Source: Thermoplasmata archaeon
GTDB taxonomy: Archaea; Thermoplasmatota; Thermoplasmata; Thermoplasmatales; Thermoplasmataceae
DNA length: 6,880 bases
NCBI GenBank assembly: GCA_021847855.1
Contig: JAJZOT010000086.1
Coordinates: forward strand, 1 to 6,880
Direction: 5' to 3'
The notes under the pieces are model-generated. The model had not been told where the DNA came from, searched no databases, and saw only the letters and a program-made list of their open reading frames with translations. Below, piece after piece: positions 1-4,237 of the stretch (position 1 is its first letter; each line of letters opens with the position of its first letter). Made by a program: the position numbers and the translations under genes.

Positions 1-214
1 CCGGAATACTTATCTATAATTATGTTACAAAATCGCATGAATCAACAAATTTCCTGTAATCTGTCTGTTTCATGTAGAAATCGCTAGTGGATACTGCCGG
101 TCCTCTCTCACCCGAATCCATAACTCCAAACTTCACAGGGAGCTTTCTGGCTTCCTGTATCATCATCCACCCTAACTGTCCGGATCCTAGGATTCCAAGA
201 TTTAAGTTTTCCAT
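1..214 (-). pseudogene. purK: purK, N-terminal fragment with early stop (N5-carboxyaminoimidazole ribonucleotide synthase)
   Basis: PurK is an ATP-grasp enzyme that makes N5-CAIR from AIR, bicarbonate and ATP in purine synthesis, supplying PurE. The 64 visible residues match the PurK N-terminus: a GILGSGQLGWMM nucleotide-fold motif (residues 7-18), then MDS at 32-34 and DSCDFVT at 58-64. The ATG at 212-214 is preceded by an AGAGGAAG Shine-Dalgarno-like stretch, and only 16 bases separate it from the purE stop, so the two are probably co-transcribed. The oddity is a TAA at 20-22 right after DFVT, where PurK proteins continue with a TFEFEN-type segment. In another frame the bases at 17-1 read IDKYS, which could be the continuation, so a one-base loss near 20-24 is the simplest explanation. 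The rest of the gene lies beyond the left edge. Identity is fairly sure. Whether the break is real or an assembly error cannot be told. Confidence 0.75.
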
Positions 215-230
215 TAAATCTTCCTCTTTT

Positions 231-704
231 CTATTCCAGTTTATCAGCCAGTACTTTCATCTTCATTGTCTGGCTGAAATTCTTCAGCTTTTCTATAAGT
301 TCCGGATATTTCAGTGAGAGAATTCTCACCGCAAGAATGGCTGCGTTCCTGGAATTGCCTATGGCCACAGTTGCAACCGGAATCCCTGCAGGCATCTGCA
401 CAATTGAAAGCAGTGAGTCCATCCCTTTGAGATATCTGGTGGGAACTGGCACACCGATAACCGGAAGATCCGTCATGGATGCCGTCATTCCAGGGAGGTG
501 TGCTGATCCACCCGCGCCAGCTATTATGACCTCGATTCCCCTGTCCCTTGCAGTGCTGGCATATTCATACATCTCCTGGGGTGTTCTGTGAGCAGAAATT
601 ATACGCTGTTCAAAATCGACCCCGAACTCCCTCAGCGTCAGGGCGGCATCTGACATATGCTCGTAGTCGCTCCTGCTCCCCATTATAATTCCAACCTTTG
701 CCAT
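231..704 (-). CDS. purE: PurE, class I N5-carboxyaminoimidazole ribonucleotide mutase
   Basis: PurE moves the carboxyl group of N5-CAIR to carbon 4 to give CAIR, a cytosolic step of purine synthesis. The 157-residue length is normal for a single-domain PurE. Visible signatures in order: [10 protein letters not shown] (8-17), SAHRTP (37-42) with the catalytic His39, [12 protein letters not shown] (62-73) with His69, PVIGVPV (81-87), [19 protein letters not shown] (94-112) and [10 protein letters not shown] (116-125). The SDxxxM and SAHRTP forms together with a neighbouring purK point to class I (mutase working with PurK), not the class II AIR carboxylase. The ATG at 702-704 lies 33 bases after the sua5 stop, with its own TATA-like box at leaderless spacing, so it may be transcribed both from sua5 and on its own. 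purK follows after 16 bases. No missing key residue is seen. Confidence 0.96.
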   Translation of the reverse strand: MAKVGIIMGSRSDYEHMSDAALTLREFGVDFEQRIISAHRTPQEMYEYASTARDRGIEVIIAGAGGSAHLPGMTASMTDLPVIGVPVPTRYLKGMDSLLSIVQMPAGIPVATVAIGNSRNAAILAVRILSLKYPELIEKLKNFSQTMKMKVLADKLE

Positions 705-723
705 GGTTGTGAATTTATTATAT

Positions 724-731
724 GTATATTA
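724..731 (-). promoter_or_regulatory. TATA-like box for purE
   Basis: On the minus strand this reads TAATATAC and lies 20-27 bases before the purE ATG, the same spacing as the boxes before sua5 and the 155-residue membrane protein gene. That spacing predicts a transcript starting at or next to the ATG. The whole gap between sua5 and purE is AT-rich, so the exact box is uncertain. Confidence 0.5.
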
Positions 732-737
732 CCTAAT

Positions 738-1826
738 TCATCCCACGTTGCCTCCGCTTTGAGAAGAGGGATTTTTCCCTCCAATCGCAACCATCACCTG
801 TTTCTCATCACTCAGGGTTGCAACAGAAGCCTTCACCATTCGGTTCATTATTGCAAGGCCAATCCCATGGCTTGGGAATGTCGGAGCAAAAGCCACATCT
901 GCAGAGACGCGATCAACTGAATCAAGTGCCTGGAAAAGCATTGAAGCCACAACATCCAGGTCACTGCCGCTTCCTATACTTATGCACGGTATTCTTGATA
1001 TGCGGCAGAGATCATCAGGTGCAATAACAGCAGCGTTCATTCCATATTTTCCCATGGCTATATTTTCAAGAAGCACGGGATCATCAACAAGATATAGTGG
1101 TTTGTCAGGAGAATAGTGCCTGTACCTAGTACCAGGTGTTATGGGAATATTTTTCCTTTCTGAGATATCAAGCGTTTCCGGAAGAATTATCCTGCCAAAG
1201 TATCGCTCAAGGAATTCCACACTATATGACCCGGGACGAAGAAGTACAGGGGATTTTCCACTCAAGTCCAGGATAGTCGACTCCAGTCCGTACCTGGTGT
1301 TTCCCGCATCGTAAATAAGATCAACCTTTCCATCAAGATAACGAGCTGCATCCAGTCCATTGACTATGCTTGGTTTTCCGGAAATATTGGCACTGGGTGC
1401 CGCTATGGGCACTCCGGACACTCTGATAAGTTCAAGTGCGAGACGGCAGTCTGGCATTCTCACAGCAACAAAATCAGAACCACCTGTTACTCTTCCCGGG
1501 ATTGCAGAAGATTTCCTGAGAATGAGAGTCAGTGGACCGGGCCAAAGATACTTCAGCTTTTCGGCCAGGGATTCTGGAATATCAGCAGCGACTGCACTCA
1601 GCATTTCCATGGAGCATACATGTACAATGAGTGGGTTGTCGGAAGGTCTTCCCTTAGCCCTGTAAATTCCGCTACAGGCTTCTGTGTTCAGGGCATCCGC
1701 TCCAAGTCCGTAAACAGTTTCGGTAGGGAATACCACCAGTCCACCTCTCCTGATAATATCTGATCCGGCAGCAACGGATTCTGGTGATGGATCTGACTGA
1801 TCAGCCTTTATAATTCTGGTAGGCAC
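738..1826 (-). CDS. sua5: Sua5, L-threonylcarbamoyladenylate synthase (t6A37 tRNA modification)
   Basis: Sua5 makes threonylcarbamoyl-AMP from threonine, bicarbonate and ATP; the Kae1 complex then transfers the group to A37 of ANN-decoding tRNAs. The 362 residues fit the long Sua5 form (catalytic YrdC domain plus C-terminal Sua5 domain), not short TsaC. YrdC motifs in order: PTETVYGLG (34-42), KGRPSDNPL (58-66), WPGPLT (95-100), RMPD (123-126), PSANISGKPS (144-153), GLESTILDL (179-187) and RPG (196-198). The linker motif PGTRYRHYSP (230-239), known to help bind ATP, leads into a Rossmann-like domain ending with the family's GIGLAIMNRMVKA signature. The start is GTG (1824-1826): a clear TATA box sits 20-27 bases upstream, there is no Shine-Dalgarno site, and no alternative Met occurs until residue 73. 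purE follows 33 bases after the stop on the same strand. Confidence 0.96.
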   Translation of the reverse strand: MPTRIIKADQSDPSPESVAAGSDIIRRGGLVVFPTETVYGLGADALNTEACSGIYRAKGRPSDNPLIVHVCSMEMLSAVAADIPESLAEKLKYLWPGPLTLILRKSSAIPGRVTGGSDFVAVRMPDCRLALELIRVSGVPIAAPSANISGKPSIVNGLDAARYLDGKVDLIYDAGNTRYGLESTILDLSGKSPVLLRPGSYSVEFLERYFGRIILPETLDISERKNIPITPGTRYRHYSPDKPLYLVDDPVLLENIAMGKYGMNAAVIAPDDLCRISRIPCISIGSGSDLDVVASMLFQALDSVDRVSADVAFAPTFPSHGIGLAIMNRMVKASVATLSDEKQVMVAIGGKNPSSQSGGNVG

Positions 1827-1845
1827 GGAACGTTATTGGGATTCC

Positions 1846-1853
1846 ATTTATAA
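1846..1853 (-). promoter_or_regulatory. TATA box for sua5
   Basis: The minus strand reads TTATAAAT, a near-ideal archaeal TATA box, at positions -27 to -20 from the GTG start of sua5. This predicts a leaderless mRNA whose first codon is GTG. Confidence 0.7.
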
Positions 1854-1888
1854 CCGATGCCATGGAATCGACCAAACTGGAAAGTTTA

Positions 1889-1907
1889 TCAAAATCGATA
1901 AAAATCC
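1889..1907 (-). terminator. T-rich stretch, possible terminator after the small frames
   Basis: On the minus strand two short T-runs (TTTTT, then TTTT) flank ATCGA, 10-28 bases after the stop of the 33-codon frame and just before the sua5 promoter. U-rich tracts of this kind end archaeal transcripts. It would separate any small-frame transcript from sua5. No strong hairpin is evident. Confidence 0.3.
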
Positions 1908-1916
1908 GGTAAATAT

Positions 1917-2018
1917 TCAGTGTTTGATGTTCACTCGAACTGGCATCATCGGCCGGGAGACTATCATTGATCTACTCCAGTTAGGTTCGCATACCTCCTG
2001 ACCCACCACATCGATCAT
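1917..2018 (-). CDS. Possible small protein, 33 residues, unknown
   Basis: I do not recognise this product. The frame runs from ATG (2016-2018) to TGA (1917-1919) and encodes a short, non-hydrophobic, mildly basic peptide with one Cys (10) and one Trp (14). What supports it is the translation signal: GGGGTGATC ends four to five bases before the ATG and pairs almost perfectly with the 3' end of archaeal 16S rRNA. It lies 30 bases after another tiny frame that also has a good site, in the same strand and phase. No TATA box at the usual leaderless spacing is seen, which fits a gene inside a longer transcript. It could equally be chance or a relic of a longer decayed gene, because other short open pieces occur upstream in the same phase. 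Confidence 0.3.
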   Translation of the reverse strand: MIDVVGQEVCEPNWSRSMIVSRPMMPVRVNIKH

Positions 2019-2022
2019 ATTA

Positions 2023-2032
2023 GATCACCCCT
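2023..2032 (-). promoter_or_regulatory. Strong Shine-Dalgarno site for the 33-codon frame
   Basis: The minus strand reads AGGGGTGATC, with GGTGATC matching the standard anti-Shine-Dalgarno end of 16S rRNA, and the ATG follows after four bases. The large recognised genes here mostly lack such sites, so it stands out. Confidence 0.4.
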
Positions 2033-2048
2033 TTTGTTTTCTCTCATT

Positions 2049-2105
2049 TCATTTTTCACCTGTTTTCAGGCTTTCCGTCATATATTTACCTGAATTCGGC
2101 ATCAT
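2049..2105 (-). CDS. Possible small peptide frame, 18 residues, unknown
   Basis: This frame starts at ATG (2103-2105), with a second ATG directly after it, and stops at TGA (2049-2051). The peptide is short, hydrophilic and Lys/Ser-rich (MMPNSGKYMTESLKTGEK) and matches nothing I know. The only positive sign is a GGAGGAG site eight bases before the ATG. It could be a leader peptide for the 33-codon frame 30 bases downstream. Chance is quite possible at this length. Confidence 0.22.
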   Translation of the reverse strand: MMPNSGKYMTESLKTGEK

Positions 2106-2113
2106 TTAGATAT

Positions 2114-2120
2114 CTCCTCC
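2114..2120 (-). promoter_or_regulatory. Shine-Dalgarno-like GGAGGAG before the 18-codon frame
   Basis: The minus strand reads GGAGGAG, then eight bases, then ATG. Sequence and spacing are both good for an archaeal ribosome binding site. Confidence 0.35.
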
Positions 2121-2550
2121 TAAATACTCTGGGTGCAATTTACTCGTTCTAATGGTGTGGCCTCACAGCCTTTTCAGTCAATGAATACGTTTTCAATGAT
2201 CCTTCAACCGTCAGAAAAGCCACTTATCTTGCTTACCCAGGTAAAACCGACTTAGGTCACATGTGAAACAATTCAACATCTCCATCCTGTTCTGGAGTTA
2301 ATCTTCCGTGGACTTCTGGATGAAACGCGTGACATTCACACGGATTCTACCGTTAATCTAACATAATGGTTGTAATATAATGACATAGTTATTTATCATT
2401 TCTTAGGGAAGATAGCCTAATCCCATTCTCCATGAAATTCATCCGTCCTTATGTTTAACCAGTTTCACAAATCTATTGAAGGATGATCTGTTAACATTCG
2501 GATCAGTGTTCAGTTTAATCGTTCACTGTTCCAGTGGAAAATTGAACACA
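2121..2550. other. Gene-poor stretch between the small frames and the membrane protein gene
   Basis: About 430 bases without a frame I can support. On the minus strand, in the same phase as the small frames downstream, there are short open pieces. One is a 24-codon frame at roughly 2230-2304 that starts ATGGAGATG, contains a CxxC motif and ends KWLF. They are separated by many stops and match no family I recognise. A perfect 10-base palindrome (TCACATGTGA, 2257-2266) and a 7-base direct repeat (2178-2199) are present. No tRNA, riboswitch or recognisable transposase piece is seen. Confidence 0.5.
2178..2199. repeat. Short direct repeat TCAATGA, 15-base period
   Basis: TCAATGA occurs at 2178-2184 and exactly again at 2193-2199, separated by eight bases, about 73-94 bases upstream of the 18-codon frame. 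Two equal sites 15 bases apart could bind a regulator, but repeats of this size also occur by chance. Confidence 0.25.
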
Positions 2551-3018
2551 CTAACTTTTATCTTCCTTCAATAGGTCATTCAAATTTGATCCCTTATCAA
2601 CTTTTATAGATATAGTTCCCACAATAATGATGTAAAGCCATGCAATCAGGGAGAAAAATCTTCCAAAAGAATAGCTTGCAAATTGTATATGTCCAGTTAG
2701 AACTTCGGGAGATATCGGAGGCAATGCAACAACACCGGAAAGTAGATAAACGGCAAGATTAAATACTGTAAAAAACACCGATGGCAAATACCAGATTCTC
2801 AACCCCAGTAAAAAAACCAATCCTATGACGATAAAGGCAGCCACTTCAATTTCCAGCCAGAACGTCACGTAGGGAAAAGAGGACGGAGAGGCATAAAGGT
2901 GTGCAGCAGCATTAAGAAGAGCAAAAGTCAGAATCGTAAATCTGAGGAACTTGATCTTTGAGTATCCACCGGTAAGGCTTTGCAAAAATTCATTCATGTT
3001 ATTCCAGACATAATGCAT
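2551..3018 (-). CDS. Four-helix integral membrane protein, function unknown
   Basis: I do not recognise a family. The 155-residue product has four likely membrane helices at about 25-43, 54-73, 78-99 and 121-138, a short polar N-terminus and an acidic/basic C-terminal tail (139-155) ending LLKEDKS. The even helix count puts both ends on the same side, and the basic residues KIK near 21-23 and R26 suggest the cytosol. A conserved-looking acidic pair (E56, E58) sits at the start of helix 2, with a His at 40 after helix 1. The ATG at 3016-3018 is chosen because a clear TATATAAG box lies at -27 to -20, predicting a leaderless mRNA. A second Met at residue 8 is possible. It has no same-strand partner close by: decayed transposase DNA lies upstream and a gene-poor stretch downstream. 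That it is a real gene is fairly sure from promoter, length and helix pattern. Confidence 0.8.
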   Translation of the reverse strand: MHYVWNNMNEFLQSLTGGYSKIKFLRFTILTFALLNAAAHLYASPSSFPYVTFWLEIEVAAFIVIGLVFLLGLRIWYLPSVFFTVFNLAVYLLSGVVALPPISPEVLTGHIQFASYSFGRFFSLIAWLYIIIVGTISIKVDKGSNLNDLLKEDKS

Positions 3019-3037
3019 TAATACAAAGGCATTTGCA

Positions 3038-3045
3038 CTTATATA
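3038..3045 (-). promoter_or_regulatory. TATA box for the membrane protein gene
   Basis: The minus strand reads TATATAAG at -27 to -20 from the ATG at 3018, the same geometry as for sua5, predicting a leaderless transcript. Confidence 0.65.
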
Positions 3046-3097
3046 TGAGGCAATACAGTCATGTATGGGTATTACAATTCACGTACTGAGATATTTT

Positions 3098-3220
3098 TCA
3101 CATCGTGTGCTTTACCTTTTCACCGCAGGACATTCTGAAGAATTCATCTGTGGTTCCACATAGATCGTACAGTTCATGGATTTGTATTCTACCATCTTCC
3201 GGGCTTCTGAATATGGTCAT
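3098..3220 (-). CDS. Possible small protein, 40 residues, unknown
   Basis: The frame starts at ATG (3218-3220) and ends at TGA (3098-3100). It encodes a charged, soluble peptide beginning MTIFRSPEDGRIQIHELYDL, with two Cys (21 and 32 of 40) and a basic tail. Codon use (AGA, ATA, GAA, AAG, ATC) resembles the large genes. The frame stays open upstream to a TAA at 3293-3295. A GTG at 3269-3271 would give a 57-residue form with Cys at 3, 4, 38 and 49, a pattern that could bind metal. It lies directly downstream of the decayed ISAzo13-like transposase, and its upstream part overlaps what may be further transposase remains in another frame. I favour the short form. It may be a relic of some other inserted gene. 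No clear promoter or ribosome site is seen. Confidence 0.3.
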   Translation of the reverse strand: MTIFRSPEDGRIQIHELYDLCGTTDEFFRMSCGEKVKHTM

Positions 3221-3292
3221 CTGTTCAGATATTCTTTGAGTTTCTCCATGAATCTTATAACAACACTTCACCAGAATATAGAATATTATCCA

Positions 3293-3638
3293 TTAACAGT
3301 TAGGACGTCCTGTGGATGATTCGATCAGTTTGATCAATTCCTCCCCAATCCCGGGATTCCTTTACACCTCCCTTTTTCCTTTCCCATCCATGATCACGAA
3401 TCCTGTCCTTTAGCTCCTTCTTATCCGTAATCTCTTTCATTCCTTCTATAATGGTACTGCGAGACAGGTCAGTTGCTATAGATACAATTCCTATGCCCGC
3501 ATAACCTATTGAAAGGCTCTCATTCCCTGCCCACAATCTCCTCGATTGTTCAATGAAGGTTTCTGCCGGGTTATTGTATTTTTCAGTTACTTCTCTGACC
3601 AACTCCTCTTGGCCTTTGATTCTGCTTATTACATGCAT
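3293..3638 (-). pseudogene. ISAzo13-like transposase, N-terminal remnant with frameshift
   Basis: The frame from ATG 3638 resembles the N-terminal DNA-binding part of ISAzo13-family (Rhodopirellula-type) transposases. RRLWAG (33-38) is followed by GYAGIGIVSIATDLSRSTI (45-63) and EGMKEI (65-70), the family's RRLxAA...GYGGIxxVSRATGLSRSTIxxGLxEL block, then a basic RIRDHGWERKK segment in place of RIRxxGGGRKK. Near 3357 the reading shifts by one base: the new frame gives NPGIGEELIKLIESSTGRP, which fits the family's KDPGLxExLxKLIEPxTRGDP, and stops at 3293-3295. The original frame runs on without similarity to 3300. Further pieces may persist in the other two frames (NILYSG near 3284, then IRFMEKLKEYLN ending near 3220), recalling the family's PLxYTTKSxRxxxEEL part. 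The catalytic DDE region (full length about 400 residues) is absent. The gene cannot be active. Confidence 0.78.
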
Positions 3639-3672
3639 AATACTATGGTGGATAAATGGCCATGTAAATTAC

Positions 3673-3762
3673 CTACAGTGCCACATGTGATCCAGCGTGT
3701 TTCTCAATGAAAATCTTCCTTTGTTCATTGGGATATATCTTAGTTCTGTAGGATCTATACAG
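3673..3762 (-). pseudogene. IS200/IS605 OrfB (TnpB-like) N-terminal relic, 29 codons
   Basis: Read on the minus strand from CTG at 3760-3762, this frame gives LYRSYRTKIYPNEQRKIFIE followed by KHAGSHVAL and then TAG. It fits the conserved N-terminus of OrfB/TnpB proteins of IS200/IS605-type elements (M-x-R-x-Y-K-x-R-I-Y-P-x-x-x-Q, then a helix ending EKHFG). The ancestral ATG appears to have become CTG, and only about 7% of a normal TnpB (roughly 400 residues) is left. No RuvC or zinc-finger part is present nearby. It sits 35 bases upstream of the ISAzo13-like remnant on the same strand, so two unrelated elements have decayed side by side. The plus strand across it has a hydrophobic frame (3697-3882) that I regard as an antisense shadow. 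Confidence 0.68.
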
Positions 3763-3893
3763 GCCATTTATGTAACTGTATTGTGGTTTTTACACATAAC
3801 GTCCGCTTTAATCCAAATGCTGAAGTCATTACTTTTCCCGATCACGAGAGTAAATAGGCGCAAGTTGATATTCAATCTGTGAAGCATCATCAA

Positions 3894-4097
3894 CTACTTT
3901 TTGTTTAATTTTTGTGGCTTTCTATTTCTAAAATCATTTATAAAAGCTACAGCATAGAAGTAAGACCACACTCCGGCGAACAACAAGAACCAAAAACCCA
4001 GGAGCGCTGCTGCAAAACTGTTCCAGCATGGATGATACTTGAACTCATCCGATGTCTTATGGAAATGAATGAGAAGCTGTATAAATACGCCTGGCAC
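3894..4097 (-). CDS. Doubtful small membrane protein, 67 residues
   Basis: No family is recognised. The frame from GTG (4095-4097) to TAG (3894-3896) contains one clear hydrophobic segment at about 27-51 (AAALLGFWFLLFAGVW...), followed by a strongly basic tail NDFRNRKPQKLNKK. That is the expected order for a helix with its C-terminus in the cytosol. A His-rich amphipathic stretch precedes it. No Shine-Dalgarno site or correctly spaced TATA box supports the GTG. The same phase is open upstream to a TAA at 4154-4156 (about 19 more codons without ATG, GTG or TTG) and, after the TAG, for another 40 codons from ATG 3890 to TAA 3768. This may be a decayed larger gene. An opposite-strand frame of 97 codons (3912-4205, TTG start) overlaps and looks less protein-like. 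Confidence 0.33.
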   Translation of the reverse strand: MPGVFIQLLIHFHKTSDEFKYHPCWNSFAAALLGFWFLLFAGVWSYFYAVAFINDFRNRKPQKLNKK

Positions 4098-4200
4098 AAC
4101 TTCCAGAATTATTCTTTCCCTTTCAATTACACAATCATTCAGATGGGATTTAGTTTAGTTTATACAAATTCTTCTCTGATTTTCCAAAAAATTCAACAAA

Positions 4201-4208
4201 TTTAATTA
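4201..4208 (+). promoter_or_regulatory. Possible TATA-like box for the aminopeptidase gene
   Basis: TTTAATTA lies 30-37 bases before the ATG at 4238. With the spacing seen elsewhere this would start the mRNA around 4228, giving a leader of about ten bases. A second box-like string, TTTATA at 4221-4226, is too close to the ATG for this gene. The assignment is weak. Confidence 0.28.
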
Positions 4209-4220
4209 GGATAGTCGACC

Positions 4221-4226
4221 TTTATA
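4221..4226 (-). promoter_or_regulatory. Possible divergent TATA box (minus strand)
   Basis: On the minus strand this reads GGTATAAAGG with its flanks, a better TATA box than anything at the proper distance for the plus-strand gene. It would start a leftward transcript near 4198 covering the doubtful 67-codon frame, with a leader of about 100 bases. No independent support. Confidence 0.25.
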
Positions 4227-4237
4227 CCTGATTACCA

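Noticed and set aside
87..920. Plus-strand frames of 60-90 codons over purK, purE and the end of sua5
   Set aside because: They lie wholly antisense to well-supported genes and have no family features.
1928..1945. GTTCGAGT string on the minus strand resembling a tRNA T-loop
   Set aside because: The flanking bases cannot form the T-stem, and no acceptor, D or anticodon arms are found.
1917..1955. C/D box RNA-like pattern on the minus strand (GATGATGCC ... CACTGAAT)
   Set aside because: The C box is imperfect, no internal D'/C' pair is visible, and the spacing is poor.
2110..2235. Minus-strand frame with four TGA codons four or five codons apart (about 2162-2213), suggesting a recoded TGA
   Set aside because: The pieces between the TGAs are only four or five codons, match no family, and TAA stops also occur in the frame; recoding is not known in this group.
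2324..2336. 13-base exact repeat AACGCGTGACATT shared with 4305-4317 inside the aminopeptidase gene
   Set aside because: A match of this length is near chance expectation in a window of this size, and the flanks differ at once.
3697..3882. Plus-strand hydrophobic frame of 61 codons with GTG start
   Set aside because: It is antisense to the TnpB relic, has no ribosome site or spaced TATA box, and its hydrophobicity is what the complement of a charged sequence gives.
3912..4205. Plus-strand frame of 97 codons with TTG start
   Set aside because: Rare start codon, no ribosome site, unremarkable composition, and it overlaps the more protein-like minus-strand frame; a strong TATA-like string at 3937-3946 falls inside it and leads to no good start.
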